From Gammaproteobacteria bacterium (GTDB lineage: Bacteria > Pseudomonadota > Gammaproteobacteria > UBA11654): a stretch of DNA of 30,619 bases. A program made the position numbers and the translations under genes. Below are positions 1 through 7,530 of the stretch, in pieces. The stretch spans positions 1 through 30,619 of the forward strand of contig PBEI01000021.1 of the NCBI GenBank assembly GCA_002718375.1. The letters are read 5' to 3'. The notes below the pieces were generated by a model. It saw nothing but the letters and a program-made list of their open reading frames with translations, did not search any database and had not been told where the DNA came from. The stretch's first letter is position 1; the number at the start of each line of letters is the position of its first letter.

Positions 1-1921
1 CATTAAACATTTTGATTTCAAGCTCCTCTAACAGTTTAGATATATCTGAAGGATTATCAGATTGAAGTTTCTTTTTAATTTGGTTTGGTATTTTGATGAA
101 CTGTCTTGTTTGTGAAGGTTTTGATCCTTCCATGATATCTTGAATATTTTTAATAATCGTTTTGGGTTTAATACCATTATCTTTATTGAACTGTATTTGC
201 TTCTCTCTTCTCCGATTTGTCTCCCCAATTGCATTCTTCATCGAATCTGTCTCTTTATCAGCATACATAATTGCCTTACCATTGACATTCCTTGCTGCTC
301 GACCAATGGTCTGAATCAAAGAACCTTCTGATCTCAAAAAACCTTCCTTATCTGCATCGAGTATTGCAACCAATGATACTTCTGGTAAATCAAGACCCTC
401 TCTTAATAAGTTAATGCCAACCAATACATCAAATTGACCCAATCTCAGATCTCTAAGAATCTCAGATCTCTCAACAGTATCGATGTCAGAATGGAGATAC
501 CTAACTCTAACCAGATTATCATTAAAGTATTCTGCTAAATCTTCAGCCATTCTCTTTGTAAGAGTTGTTACAAGAATTCGTTCTTTGTTCTTCACTCTTA
601 ATCTGATTTCTGAGAGTAAATCATCAACTTGATTCGTTACTGGTCTGATTTCAACTTCTGGGTCAATTAAACCTGTTGGACGAACGATCTGTTCTGCAAC
701 ATTATCTGATTGCTCTAATTCATAGTCTCTCGGTGTTGCAGAGACATAAACTGTTTGTTTAGACATCTGATCAAATTCTTCATACATAAGTGGTCGATTG
801 TCTAGTGCGGATGGAAGTCTAAAACCATATTCAACCAGTGTGGTTTTCCTTGAATGATCTCCTTTATACATTCCTCTTAATTGCGGGATAGTCACATGGC
901 TCTCATCAATAATGATTAATGAGTCTTTTGGAAGATAATCAATTAAACATGGTGGCGGTTCGCCTTCTTCTCTTCCTGACAGATATCTACTGTAATTCTC
1001 AATACCAGAGCAGAAACCAAGTTCCCTGATCATCTCAATATCATACATAGTTCTTTGTTCAAGTCGTTGTGCTTCAACGAGTTTATTTTGGCTATTGAGA
1101 TCAATCAATCGGTCAGATAACTCATCCTTGATTTGATCTATTGCATTTAGCATGACCTCACGAGGAGTTACATAATGTGTTTTTGGGAAAATTGTTACCT
1201 GCCTAACTCTTCTCTTTATTTCACCAGTTAATGGATCAAAGTAAGAAATATTCTCTACTTCATCGTCAAACATTTCTATTCTAATTGCTTCATTATCAGA
1301 ATCAGCTGGAAATATATCGATTACATCTCCCAAGACTCTAAACACACCTTGTTTGAATTCAATATTATTTCTTTGGTATTGCAATTCCGCCAGTTTCTGT
1401 GAAATTGATTTAACGTTCAATCGATCATTTAAAGATAGATGAAGAACCATATTTAAATATTGCTTTGGATCACCTAGGCCATATATTGCAGATACAGAGG
1501 CCACTATGATTGTGTCCTTTCTTTCTATTAACGCTTTTGTTGCGGAGAGTCTCATTTGCTCTATATGAGCATTTACAGAAGCATCTTTCTCAATATAAAC
1601 ATCTGTAACTGGCACATATGCTTCAGGTTGATAGTAATCATAGTATGAGACAAAGTATTCAACTTTGTTTTCAGGAAAGTATTCCCTCATTTCACCATAA
1701 AGTTGAGCAGCTAGTGTTTTATTTGGAGCAAGCAGAAGAGTCGTCCTTTGTGATTGATCAATTAAATTTGCGATGGTGAATGTTTTTCCTGAACCAGTCA
1801 CACCAAGTAAAGTTTGTTTATGAAGACCAGAGTTTAATCCATCCAATAATGAATTTATGGCATCTGGTTGGTCTCCTTTTGGACTATAATTCGCTTTTAA
1901 TTTAAAACAATCATCTTTCAT
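1..1921 (-). CDS. uvrB: UvrABC excinuclease subunit B (3' end outside window)
   Basis: Damage-recognition helicase-like subunit of nucleotide excision repair. It receives DNA from UvrA, inserts a beta-hairpin at the lesion and recruits UvrC. Reading down from the ATG at 1921-1919 gives 640 codons with no stop. The Walker A motif GVTGSGKT is at residues 40-47, with the hairpin [12 protein letters not shown] near residue 95. Further on come the helicase motifs IDESH and SATP, then RPTGLIDP, and QTIGRAARN late in the second RecA-like domain. The visible part ends at [11 protein letters not shown], the beginning of the C-terminal UVR motif that binds UvrC, so roughly 30 residues lie beyond position 1. 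The E. coli protein has 673 residues, so length agrees. It is divergent from the aminotransferase gene across 42 bp. No Shine-Dalgarno sequence is visible. Confidence 0.97.
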   Translation of the reverse strand, partial: MKDDCFKLKANYSPKGDQPDAINSLLDGLNSGLHKQTLLGVTGSGKTFTIANLIDQSQRTTLLLAPNKTLAAQLYGEMREYFPENKVEYFVSYYDYYQPEAYVPVTDVYIEKDASVNAHIEQMRLSATKALIERKDTIIVASVSAIYGLGDPKQYLNMVLHLSLNDRLNVKSISQKLAELQYQRNNIEFKQGVFRVLGDVIDIFPADSDNEAIRIEMFDDEVENISYFDPLTGEIKRRVRQVTIFPKTHYVTPREVMLNAIDQIKDELSDRLIDLNSQNKLVEAQRLEQRTMYDIEMIRELGFCSGIENYSRYLSGREEGEPPPCLIDYLPKDSLIIIDESHVTIPQLRGMYKGDHSRKTTLVEYGFRLPSALDNRPLMYEEFDQMSKQTVYVSATPRDYELEQSDNVAEQIVRPTGLIDPEVEIRPVTNQVDDLLSEIRLRVKNKERILVTTLTKRMAEDLAEYFNDNLVRVRYLHSDIDTVERSEILRDLRLGQFDVLVGINLLREGLDLPEVSLVAILDADKEGFLRSEGSLIQTIGRAARNVNGKAIMYADKETDSMKNAIGETNRRREKQIQFNKDNGIKPKTIIKNIQDIMEGSKPSQTRQFIKIPNQIKKKLQSDNPSDISKLLEELEIKMFN

Positions 1922-1963
1922 AATTTGTTATTATATCGATCTATATTATAAAGATTCTATAGA
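1922..1963. promoter_or_regulatory. Putative back-to-back promoters, uvrB / aminotransferase
   Basis: The whole divergent spacer is 42 bp. On the minus strand TATAAT occurs twice, at 1950-1945 and 1935-1930. The first would give uvrB a leader of under 20 nt and the second an almost leaderless mRNA. On the plus strand TATATT (1942-1947) or TATTAT (1944-1949) could serve the aminotransferase with a leader of about ten bases. No good -35 hexamer was found for any of them, and no LexA-like box was recognised. AT-rich DNA gives such hexamers by chance, so this is tentative. Confidence 0.4.
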
Positions 1964-3145
1964 ATGAATAATCCAGTATCTGAAAGAGTTAAAAAGGTAA
2001 AACCTTCAGCAACTATTGCAATTTCATCAAAAGCAATGAAAATGAGATCTGCTGGAATAAATGTCATCAGCATGAGTGCTGGTGAACCAGATTTTGACAC
2101 ACCTCAACATATCAAGGATGCTGCAAAAGCTGCAATTGATAGTGGTATGACAAAATATACTCAAGTGGATGGTGTTCCAGAATTAAAAGAAGCCATAATC
2201 AATAAATTCAGTGATGATAATGAACTGAGTTATAAACCTGAAAACATTCTTGTTTCTACTGGGGCCAAACAAACTCTTTATAATCTTTTTCAAGCCATCC
2301 TAGGAGATGGAGATGAAGTTATCATAATTAGTCCATACTGGGTCTCATATCCTGATATGGTTCTTTTAGCAGATGCTAAGCCAGTATTTGTAGATACATT
2401 TCAAAAAAATAACTTCTCGGTTGATTTAAAAGCACTTTCTGATGCAATAAATGAGAAAACAAAACTTGTGATCATTAACTCACCATCAAATCCAACTGGA
2501 ATAACTTTTACTAAAGCTGATTATGAGTCAATTGGTGCTATATTAGAAAATTATCCTAACGTATATGTTGCAACTGATGATATGTATGAATACATTTATT
2601 GGGGTCATGAACCATTTATTTCGTTCGCAGAAGCATGTCCATCATTATTTGATCGCACAATAACAATCAACGGTGTCTCTAAATCATATGCTATGACTGG
2701 TTGGAGAATTGGTTATTGCGGTGGACCTGCTGACGTTATTCTTGCAATGAAGAAAGTTCAAAGCCAAAGCACATCCAACCCATCTTCCATTTCACAGGCA
2801 GCAGCCATTGCGGCACTCAATGGTTCAAAAGATGAGGTTTTTGAGATGGTTGAGCAATATAAGATTCGGCATGACTATTTTTGCTCAGCACTAAACGATA
2901 TTCAAGGTTTTAAAACATCTCCAGGTACAGGGGCATTTTATTTATTTCCAGACGTTACAAATATCATTGAGAAAAAAGGCTTCTCAGATGATGTCGAATT
3001 ATCTGAATATTTAATTCAAACTGCGAATGTCGCAGTCGTTCCTGGAAGTGCTTTTGGTTCAATTGGTTACATTAGATTATCTTTTGCAACTAGTCTTGAA
3101 CAGATAAAGGAAGCTGTTGAAAGAATCTCGAAATCATTGGCTTAA
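1964..3145 (+). CDS. PLP-dependent class I aminotransferase, aspartate aminotransferase subgroup 1-beta
   Basis: A 393-residue fold-type I aminotransferase that most resembles Thermus and Rhizobium aspartate aminotransferases rather than E. coli AspC. Visible landmarks are MSAGEPDFDTP (37-47), SPYWVSYP (123-130), SPSNPTG (173-179), the PLP-binding motif NGVSKSYAMTGWRIGY with Lys240 as the Schiff-base lysine, and Arg371 in GYIRLSFATS for the substrate alpha-carboxylate. Expected reaction: aspartate + 2-oxoglutarate to oxaloacetate + glutamate. Some members of this subgroup also transaminate prephenate or aromatic keto acids. That is worth remembering because hisC is missing from the nearby aromatic cluster, but no specificity can be read from the sequence. 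The start is the first ATG of the frame, with a very short leader and no Shine-Dalgarno sequence. tRNA-Asn follows after 49 bp. Confidence 0.92.
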   Translation: MNNPVSERVKKVKPSATIAISSKAMKMRSAGINVISMSAGEPDFDTPQHIKDAAKAAIDSGMTKYTQVDGVPELKEAIINKFSDDNELSYKPENILVSTGAKQTLYNLFQAILGDGDEVIIISPYWVSYPDMVLLADAKPVFVDTFQKNNFSVDLKALSDAINEKTKLVIINSPSNPTGITFTKADYESIGAILENYPNVYVATDDMYEYIYWGHEPFISFAEACPSLFDRTITINGVSKSYAMTGWRIGYCGGPADVILAMKKVQSQSTSNPSSISQAAAIAALNGSKDEVFEMVEQYKIRHDYFCSALNDIQGFKTSPGTGAFYLFPDVTNIIEKKGFSDDVELSEYLIQTANVAVVPGSAFGSIGYIRLSFATSLEQIKEAVERISKSLA

Positions 3146-3151
3146 TCTAGC

Positions 3152-3180
3152 TTGACTATTCAGTTTGCTTCAAGCAGACT
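3152..3180 (+). promoter_or_regulatory. Putative promoter of tRNA-Asn
   Basis: TTGACT (3152-3157) is a 5/6 match to the -35 consensus. A 17-bp spacer leads to CAGACT (3175-3180), a weak -10 with matches at A2, A4 and T6. Transcription would begin near 3187, about eight bases before the tRNA 5' end, a usual arrangement for a tRNA promoter. It lies between the aminotransferase stop and the tRNA, so read-through from the aminotransferase gene could also supply the tRNA. Confidence 0.45.
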
Positions 3181-3194
3181 TCTCTTAAATCTAC

Positions 3195-3270
3195 TCCCCG
3201 GTAGCTCAGTTGGTAGAGCGATTGACTGTTAATCAATTGGTCGCTGGTTCGAGTCCGGCCCGGGGAGCCA
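3195..3270 (+). tRNA. tRNA-Asn (anticodon GTT)
   Basis: A full cloverleaf of 76 nt with encoded CCA. The acceptor arm TCCCCGG (3195-3201) pairs with CCGGGGA (3260-3266), the discriminator is G3267 and CCA is 3268-3270. The D arm is GCTC...GAGC. The anticodon stem ATTGA (3221-3225) pairs with TCAAT (3233-3237) around the loop CTGTTAA, which places GTT at 3228-3230 and so reads AAY asparagine codons. The T stem is GCTGG/CCGGC with loop TTCGAGT. Only three bases separate the CCA from the stop codon of the convergent gene on the other strand, and no terminator hairpin is visible. The 3' trailer must therefore run into antisense of that gene before RNase processing. Confidence 0.97.
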
Positions 3271-3273
3271 GAC

Positions 3274-3687
3274 TTAAGATTCTTGAACATTCTTAGCAAT
3301 CAATTTTTTAAACTTTGTGGTACTCCAGCCATGTGATCGATCTAGATAATGAATAGGTATATCAAGATCGTCACCTGTGAATGATTTATCTTTGTAGTCA
3401 TCACCTAGAAATCTTATATCAATATGTTCATTTTCGAGTATATGGTAAAGGTCTTTCTCTGACTGATATGGAATGATTTTATCGATTTGTCTCATAGATG
3501 ATAGGATCGTATTTCTCTCAGGAAGATTGAGAATGGGTTTAATCTTTTCTGGCCTTTCAATTGATGGATCTTCATGAAGCAAAAGCAATAAAATATTACA
3601 ATGCTTTTTGCATTCGTCAAACATATAGATGTACCCAGGATGAATGACATCAAAATTTCCTGCAATAACTCCAATAATTTTACTCAT
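3274..3687 (-). CDS. Cytidylyltransferase-like nucleotidyltransferase (glycerol-3-phosphate cytidylyltransferase / TagD-like)
   Basis: A 137-residue Rossmann-like nucleotidyltransferase about the length of Bacillus TagD (129 aa). GNFDVIHPGY (10-19) occupies the place of the usual GTFDxxHxGH. FLGDDY (93-98) and RSHGWSTT (117-124) match TagD-type FVMGDDW and RTEGISTT, the latter being the nucleotide-binding signature. The family moves CMP or AMP from CTP or ATP onto a phosphorylated small molecule such as glycerol-3-phosphate, choline phosphate or a heptose phosphate; the substrate here is unknown. The second histidine of HxGH is Tyr19. The gene is last in the long gyrA-to-lapB run. The lapB stop is followed by one A and then this ATG (TGA-A-ATG), so coupled translation with lapB is likely, which suggests an envelope or glycan role by context only. 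Confidence 0.8.
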   Translation of the reverse strand: MSKIIGVIAGNFDVIHPGYIYMFDECKKHCNILLLLLHEDPSIERPEKIKPILNLPERNTILSSMRQIDKIIPYQSEKDLYHILENEHIDIRFLGDDYKDKSFTGDDLDIPIHYLDRSHGWSTTKFKKLIAKNVQES

Positions 3688-3688
3688 T

Positions 3689-4846
3689 TCAGATTGTCTT
3701 CAAAAAATTGATTGTTTTAGATGATTCCCAGCTATTGCATGTCGGACATTGCCAGGAGAAAGCAATTGTTTGGTAGCCACATTTTTTGCAATTAAATTTA
3801 TATTCTGATTTCATTTTTTTATTCAATATCAGTCGCATAGTTTGACTTAGACGATTTGATATCGTTGAAACTATAGAATAATTATCGTCAAGTTTATCAA
3901 TTTCCTTAACGATATCTTGCATCTCAATGAATGTTTGAATTTCATTTTCAATGATTTTATTGTCGATATCAGGATACATAACTCCCACCAGAGACAAGTA
4001 GGTATGAGCATCTGGGTCATTGACTAAAAGCTTACTTAGTTTTGCATTGATTAAGTCAGCCTTGAGATTGGATGATTGAAATATCTTCGGTAGTGCTATT
4101 ATATAAGCAATTTTATTCTTTTTTGCCATAGCTACAAAAGTATTGATAGCTTCAGAACTATCAGACTGCCTTAAGTCAATTAGCAATTTTATATACTCGC
4201 TTCTAATTGAATCTGTATGAAGACCTTGAGCTTTTAAAAGGTAATTATTCGCTGAATTGATTTCGCCATTTTCAATATGCATTTCTGCTATTTCACAATA
4301 GTAGTGATTTCTACTTATTGATAAATCCTGATTGCTTTGCTTATCTAATTCTTCTAGGAAATCCAATGCCTTGTGCCATTCACCAAAATATTCGTTAATG
4401 ATAATCAATTTATTGAGGGCGTCTTCTTTATGAGTATCAAACTCTTTGAGTTTTAAAAAAATTTCTTCAGCTTTGTTATATATCCCTGCGGAAAAATAGT
4501 TTTCACCTAGCTCAAATAATGTTTGGAAATAATGATTTTCGGGAAGATCATCTTTTGAAAGAATATATTCATGAAGTTGAATTGCTTTATCCACCCTGCC
4601 TTGTTTTCTAAATAATACACCGAGGGCAAGATGAGTTTGTATTGTTTCATCATCAATTTCAATGAGGTTAGAGAATATATTAATGGCTTTATCTGATTCT
4701 TCATCAAGAAGATATTTAAGGCCAGTAAGATAATCAGGATTAATATTATCGGTTTTATCAGGCTCAAAGAAATTTAAATATATATAGACAAGTAATCCAA
4801 ATAGGAGAAAGATCCCAGTAAGATAAAAGACACTTTCAGATGGCAT
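3689..4846 (-). CDS. lapB: LapB (YciM), LPS assembly regulator with TPR repeats and rubredoxin-like zinc ribbon
   Basis: An inner-membrane protein that in E. coli presents LpxC to FtsH for degradation and so sets the LPS synthesis rate. It has 385 residues against 389 in E. coli. A single membrane segment lies at about residues 7-26, then tandem TPR helices fill the cytoplasmic part, including THLALGVLFRKQGRVDKAI, very close to the family consensus. The C-terminus carries CKKCGY and CPTCNSW, the four cysteines of the zinc ribbon that packs on the TPR superhelix and is needed for function. It lies 6 nt after ihfB. The small membrane gene lapA that precedes lapB in E. coli is absent here. No Shine-Dalgarno sequence is visible before the ATG. 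Confidence 0.93.
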   Translation of the reverse strand: MPSESVFYLTGIFLLFGLLVYIYLNFFEPDKTDNINPDYLTGLKYLLDEESDKAINIFSNLIEIDDETIQTHLALGVLFRKQGRVDKAIQLHEYILSKDDLPENHYFQTLFELGENYFSAGIYNKAEEIFLKLKEFDTHKEDALNKLIIINEYFGEWHKALDFLEELDKQSNQDLSISRNHYYCEIAEMHIENGEINSANNYLLKAQGLHTDSIRSEYIKLLIDLRQSDSSEAINTFVAMAKKNKIAYIIALPKIFQSSNLKADLINAKLSKLLVNDPDAHTYLSLVGVMYPDIDNKIIENEIQTFIEMQDIVKEIDKLDDNYSIVSTISNRLSQTMRLILNKKMKSEYKFNCKKCGYQTIAFSWQCPTCNSWESSKTINFLKTI

Positions 4847-4852
4847 TATTAA

Positions 4853-5155
4853 TTAGTCTATATTATCGCACGCGTCCTTGACTGATTCACGAAATTGCTT
4901 ACCCGGCTTAAAGTGTGGTACATACCTATCCTGGATATTCACTGACTCACCAGATTTTGGATTTCTGCCAGTTCTTGATTTTCTAAATCTAAGAGCAAAA
5001 CTACCAAAACCTCTTATTTCAATTCGATTTCTATTTTTAAGAGAATCTGACATGGATTTAAATATGGTTTTAACAGATAGCTCTACATCTTTATGCGAAA
5101 GCTGATCTTGTTTTGAAGCAATTAGGTCGACAAGTTGTTTTTTATTAATAGCCAC
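4853..5155 (-). CDS. ihfB: Integration host factor beta subunit
   Basis: A DNA-bending HU/IHF-family protein of 100 residues (E. coli IHF-beta has 94). RIEIRGFGSF (44-53) and GRNPKSGE (63-70) are the family signatures, with intercalating Pro66 at the arm tip. YVPHFKPGK (78-86) matches IHF-beta better than HU or IHF-alpha. It would pair with IHF-alpha encoded elsewhere to give U-turn bends in DNA. Position directly after rpsA is the usual gammaproteobacterial arrangement. The start codon is GTG (5155-5153), and the region before it is T-rich and A-rich with no Shine-Dalgarno sequence, so initiation may rely on S1 binding to an unstructured U-rich leader. That last point is inference. Confidence 0.96.
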   Translation of the reverse strand: MAINKKQLVDLIASKQDQLSHKDVELSVKTIFKSMSDSLKNRNRIEIRGFGSFALRFRKSRTGRNPKSGESVNIQDRYVPHFKPGKQFRESVKDACDNID

Positions 5156-5192
5156 TTATAAATTAAAACAGAAAAAAAAGAATTCCGAAATA

Positions 5193-6884
5193 CTAATCTT
5201 TGTCTTTGACAAACTTTGATTTCAATAAATCACCTAAACTCGTTTTTGAAATATTCTCTTTCTCATCTTTCTTATATGACTCAAGAGCCTCTTTTTCTTC
5301 TATTTCTTCTTTAGCTTTAATAGAAAGCTTAATGGTTCTGTTCTTTTTATCGTAACCAACTATTTTTGCCTCAATCTCATCGTTCGGTCTAAATGTTGAC
5401 CTCATATCATCAACTTTATCTCTTGACACTTCAGATATGTTTAGCAAACCATTCACTTTTTCAGAAAGACTCACAAGAGCATTTCTCTCATCAATTTCTG
5501 ATATGACTCCTGAAACTGTTGAGTTTTTTGGGTGCTTGGCTAGATACTCTTGAAACGGATCGTTATCAAGTTGTTTGATTCCAAGTGAAATCCTTTGTTT
5601 ATTAGAATCAATTGCAAGTATTGTAGTTTCAATTTCGTCTGATTTCTTATATGTTGATAGTTCAATATCTTCATCATTATCCCAAGATACATCAGATATA
5701 TGAACCAATCCGTCAATACCACCATCAAGTTCTACAAAGATTCCAAAATCAGTAATGGATTTGATTTTTCCTTTAATTGTTTCATTTTCACTGTGTTTCT
5801 CGGCAAAATCAGTCCATGGATTCGGATGACATTGTTTTATTCCTAGTGATACCCTTCTTTTTTCTTTATCAATACCTAGAATCATCACTTCAACTTGATC
5901 ACCTACATTAGCTATTTTATGAGGGTTTGGATTGTTATTTGTCCAATCAATTTCAGAAACATGGACCAATCCCTCAATGCCATCATCAATTTCCATAAAT
6001 AATCCATAGTCAGTGATATTTGATATTTTGCAGGTAGCTTTCATACCAATTTCATAATTTTTAATCAAGTCATCCCAAGGATCATCCTCTAGTTGTTTTA
6101 AGCCAAGAGAGACTCTATTTTTTTCATTATCTATTGAAATAATTTTAACTTGAATTTTTTCAGCAATATTAAGTAGCTCAGATGGATGTTTGATTTTCTT
6201 CCATGAAATATCAGTAATATGAAGCAATCCATCAAGGCCTCCGAGATCGATGAATGCGCCATAATCTGTCAAGTTTTTGATGATTCCGTCGACAACATCA
6301 CCTTCATTTAATTTAGAAAGCATTTCTCCTCTATTTTCCTCAGAGTCTCCAAGTAGTGCAGCTTTTCTTGATACAACTATGTTGCTTGTTGTTTTATCGG
6401 CTTTAACAACTTTAAATTCAGATGTTGTTCCTTCTAAGTACTGAGTTTCTCTTACTGGTCTGATATCAACTAGAGAGCCAGGTAGGAATGCGGTTACATC
6501 TTCAATTAAAACCATGAAACCACCTTTGATTCTATTTTGTATAAGGCCCGTGACTATTTCGCCAGTCTCAGAAGCAGATACCAGTTTTGCCCAAGTAGCT
6601 TCGTTCTTTGCCTTCTGTCTTGATAATTTAGTTTGTCCTTCGCCATCCTCTATTTCCTCAATGACAACTTTAACTTTATCTCCAATAGACACCTCTACTT
6701 CACCTTCAGAATTTTTGAATTGGTTTATATTCACGAAAGATTCTGACTTTAGTCCTGCACTAAGAACAGCATGGTCATCTGTAATATTGATAACATTGGC
6801 CTCTATAATCTGACCACGTTTAATGTTTTGATTGTACTGAGTGCTCTCAAATAGCTCTTCAAATGTCTGTTCCATAGGTTTCAT
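5193..6884 (-). CDS. rpsA: 30S ribosomal protein S1
   Basis: The mRNA-binding ribosomal protein needed to load structured or weak-SD messages. It has 563 residues against 557 in E. coli and six S1 (OB-fold) repeats, starting near residues 22, 105, 190, 275, 362 and 450. Typical segments are FLPGSLVDIRPVRETQYLEG in repeat 2, NLTDYGAFIDLGGLDGLLHI in repeat 3 and SITDFGIFVELDGGIDGLVH in repeat 5. Repeats 1-2 carry the S2/ribosome contact and 3-6 bind RNA. Two starts are possible: ATG 6884 (MKPMEQ) and ATG 6875 (MEQTFEELFE), the latter aligning with the E. coli start. The AAAAGG upstream sits 3 nt before the first and 12 nt before the second, so it does not settle the matter. The 5' end overlaps cmk by 26 nt (17 nt with the second start). 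Confidence 0.97.
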   Translation of the reverse strand: MKPMEQTFEELFESTQYNQNIKRGQIIEANVINITDDHAVLSAGLKSESFVNINQFKNSEGEVEVSIGDKVKVVIEEIEDGEGQTKLSRQKAKNEATWAKLVSASETGEIVTGLIQNRIKGGFMVLIEDVTAFLPGSLVDIRPVRETQYLEGTTSEFKVVKADKTTSNIVVSRKAALLGDSEENRGEMLSKLNEGDVVDGIIKNLTDYGAFIDLGGLDGLLHITDISWKKIKHPSELLNIAEKIQVKIISIDNEKNRVSLGLKQLEDDPWDDLIKNYEIGMKATCKISNITDYGLFMEIDDGIEGLVHVSEIDWTNNNPNPHKIANVGDQVEVMILGIDKEKRRVSLGIKQCHPNPWTDFAEKHSENETIKGKIKSITDFGIFVELDGGIDGLVHISDVSWDNDEDIELSTYKKSDEIETTILAIDSNKQRISLGIKQLDNDPFQEYLAKHPKNSTVSGVISEIDERNALVSLSEKVNGLLNISEVSRDKVDDMRSTFRPNDEIEAKIVGYDKKNRTIKLSIKAKEEIEEKEALESYKKDEKENISKTSLGDLLKSKFVKDKD

Positions 6885-7530
6885 TTACCTTTTCATTAAC
6901 TGCTTTTTTTACTTCGACGACTGTTAAGTCATCAGTTTCTATTACAAATGCCCCTTCTGGAATAACAAGTGGAGAACTCTTTCTCTCCTTATCTCTTCTA
7001 TCACGGGCATCTAAATCCTCAATTAGAGCCGGAAGGCTAACATTAAATTCCCTATCCTTCAACTGCTTAAAGCGTCTTTGTGCTCTTGTTTCTATAGATG
7101 CTGTTAAAAAGATTTTTAGCTGAGACTCTGGAAAAATAACTGAACCCATATCTCTGCCTTCAGCTACTAACCCTGGTTCTTTTTTAAAAGATCTTTGAAT
7201 ATTTATGATTGATTGACGAACTTTGGGTTTTGAGGATACTTTAGAGGCAATTTTTGCTACTTCTTCGTTGTATATCAGTGAACCAATTTCTTTATTTTTG
7301 TATACAATTTTAAGTTTTTTACTTTTAAGTGAAAATTCAATATTTTTTGATGCACATTCGAGTCCAATTATATCATCCAAATTTATCGAGTCATTTCTAG
7401 CAACCCATGCAATTGCTCTATACAGTGCACCACTGTTTAGATAGTTCCATTTAAGCTGATCTGATAAATATTCAGATATGGTTCCTTTGCCTACGCCACT
7501 TGGCCCATCGATTGTAATGACATTAGTCAT
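6859..7530 (-). CDS. cmk: Cytidylate kinase
   Basis: A P-loop kinase that phosphorylates CMP and dCMP to the diphosphates, recycling CMP from RNA turnover and from CMP-releasing lipid and sugar reactions. It has 223 residues (E. coli 227). The P-loop GPSGVGKGT is at 9-17, LNSGALYRA follows, and AEGRDMGSVIFPE matches the family ADGRDMGTVVFP. A longer reading frame upstream exists, but its extra 36 codons lie inside aroA in another frame and resemble nothing in the family. The ATG at 7530 aligns with E. coli Cmk and is the proper start. It overlaps the aroA stop by eight bases, ATGACTAA. The order aroA-cmk-rpsA is conserved in gammaproteobacteria. Confidence 0.95.
   Translation of the reverse strand: MTNVITIDGPSGVGKGTISEYLSDQLKWNYLNSGALYRAIAWVARNDSINLDDIIGLECASKNIEFSLKSKKLKIVYKNKEIGSLIYNEEVAKIASKVSSKPKVRQSIINIQRSFKKEPGLVAEGRDMGSVIFPESQLKIFLTASIETRAQRRFKQLKDREFNVSLPALIEDLDARDRRDKERKSSPLVIPEGAFVIETDDLTVVEVKKAVNEKVNETYGTDI

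Noticed and set aside
28..331. Small frames on both strands near the left edge
   Set aside because: They are other frames of uvrB, which runs uninterrupted through this region.
1964..3145. Naming the aminotransferase a prephenate aminotransferase
   Set aside because: The subgroup includes such enzymes, but I could not identify the specificity residues with confidence; only the context hints at it.
3150..3175. Inverted repeat GCTTGA / TCAAGC after the aminotransferase gene as a terminator
   Set aside because: Only six base pairs with a 14-nt loop and no U-run; the first arm overlaps the better -35 candidate for tRNA-Asn.
5156..5192. T-run on the minus strand after rpsA as an intrinsic terminator
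   Set aside because: No stable stem precedes the T-run, and ihfB follows at once, so it is more likely an unstructured leader.
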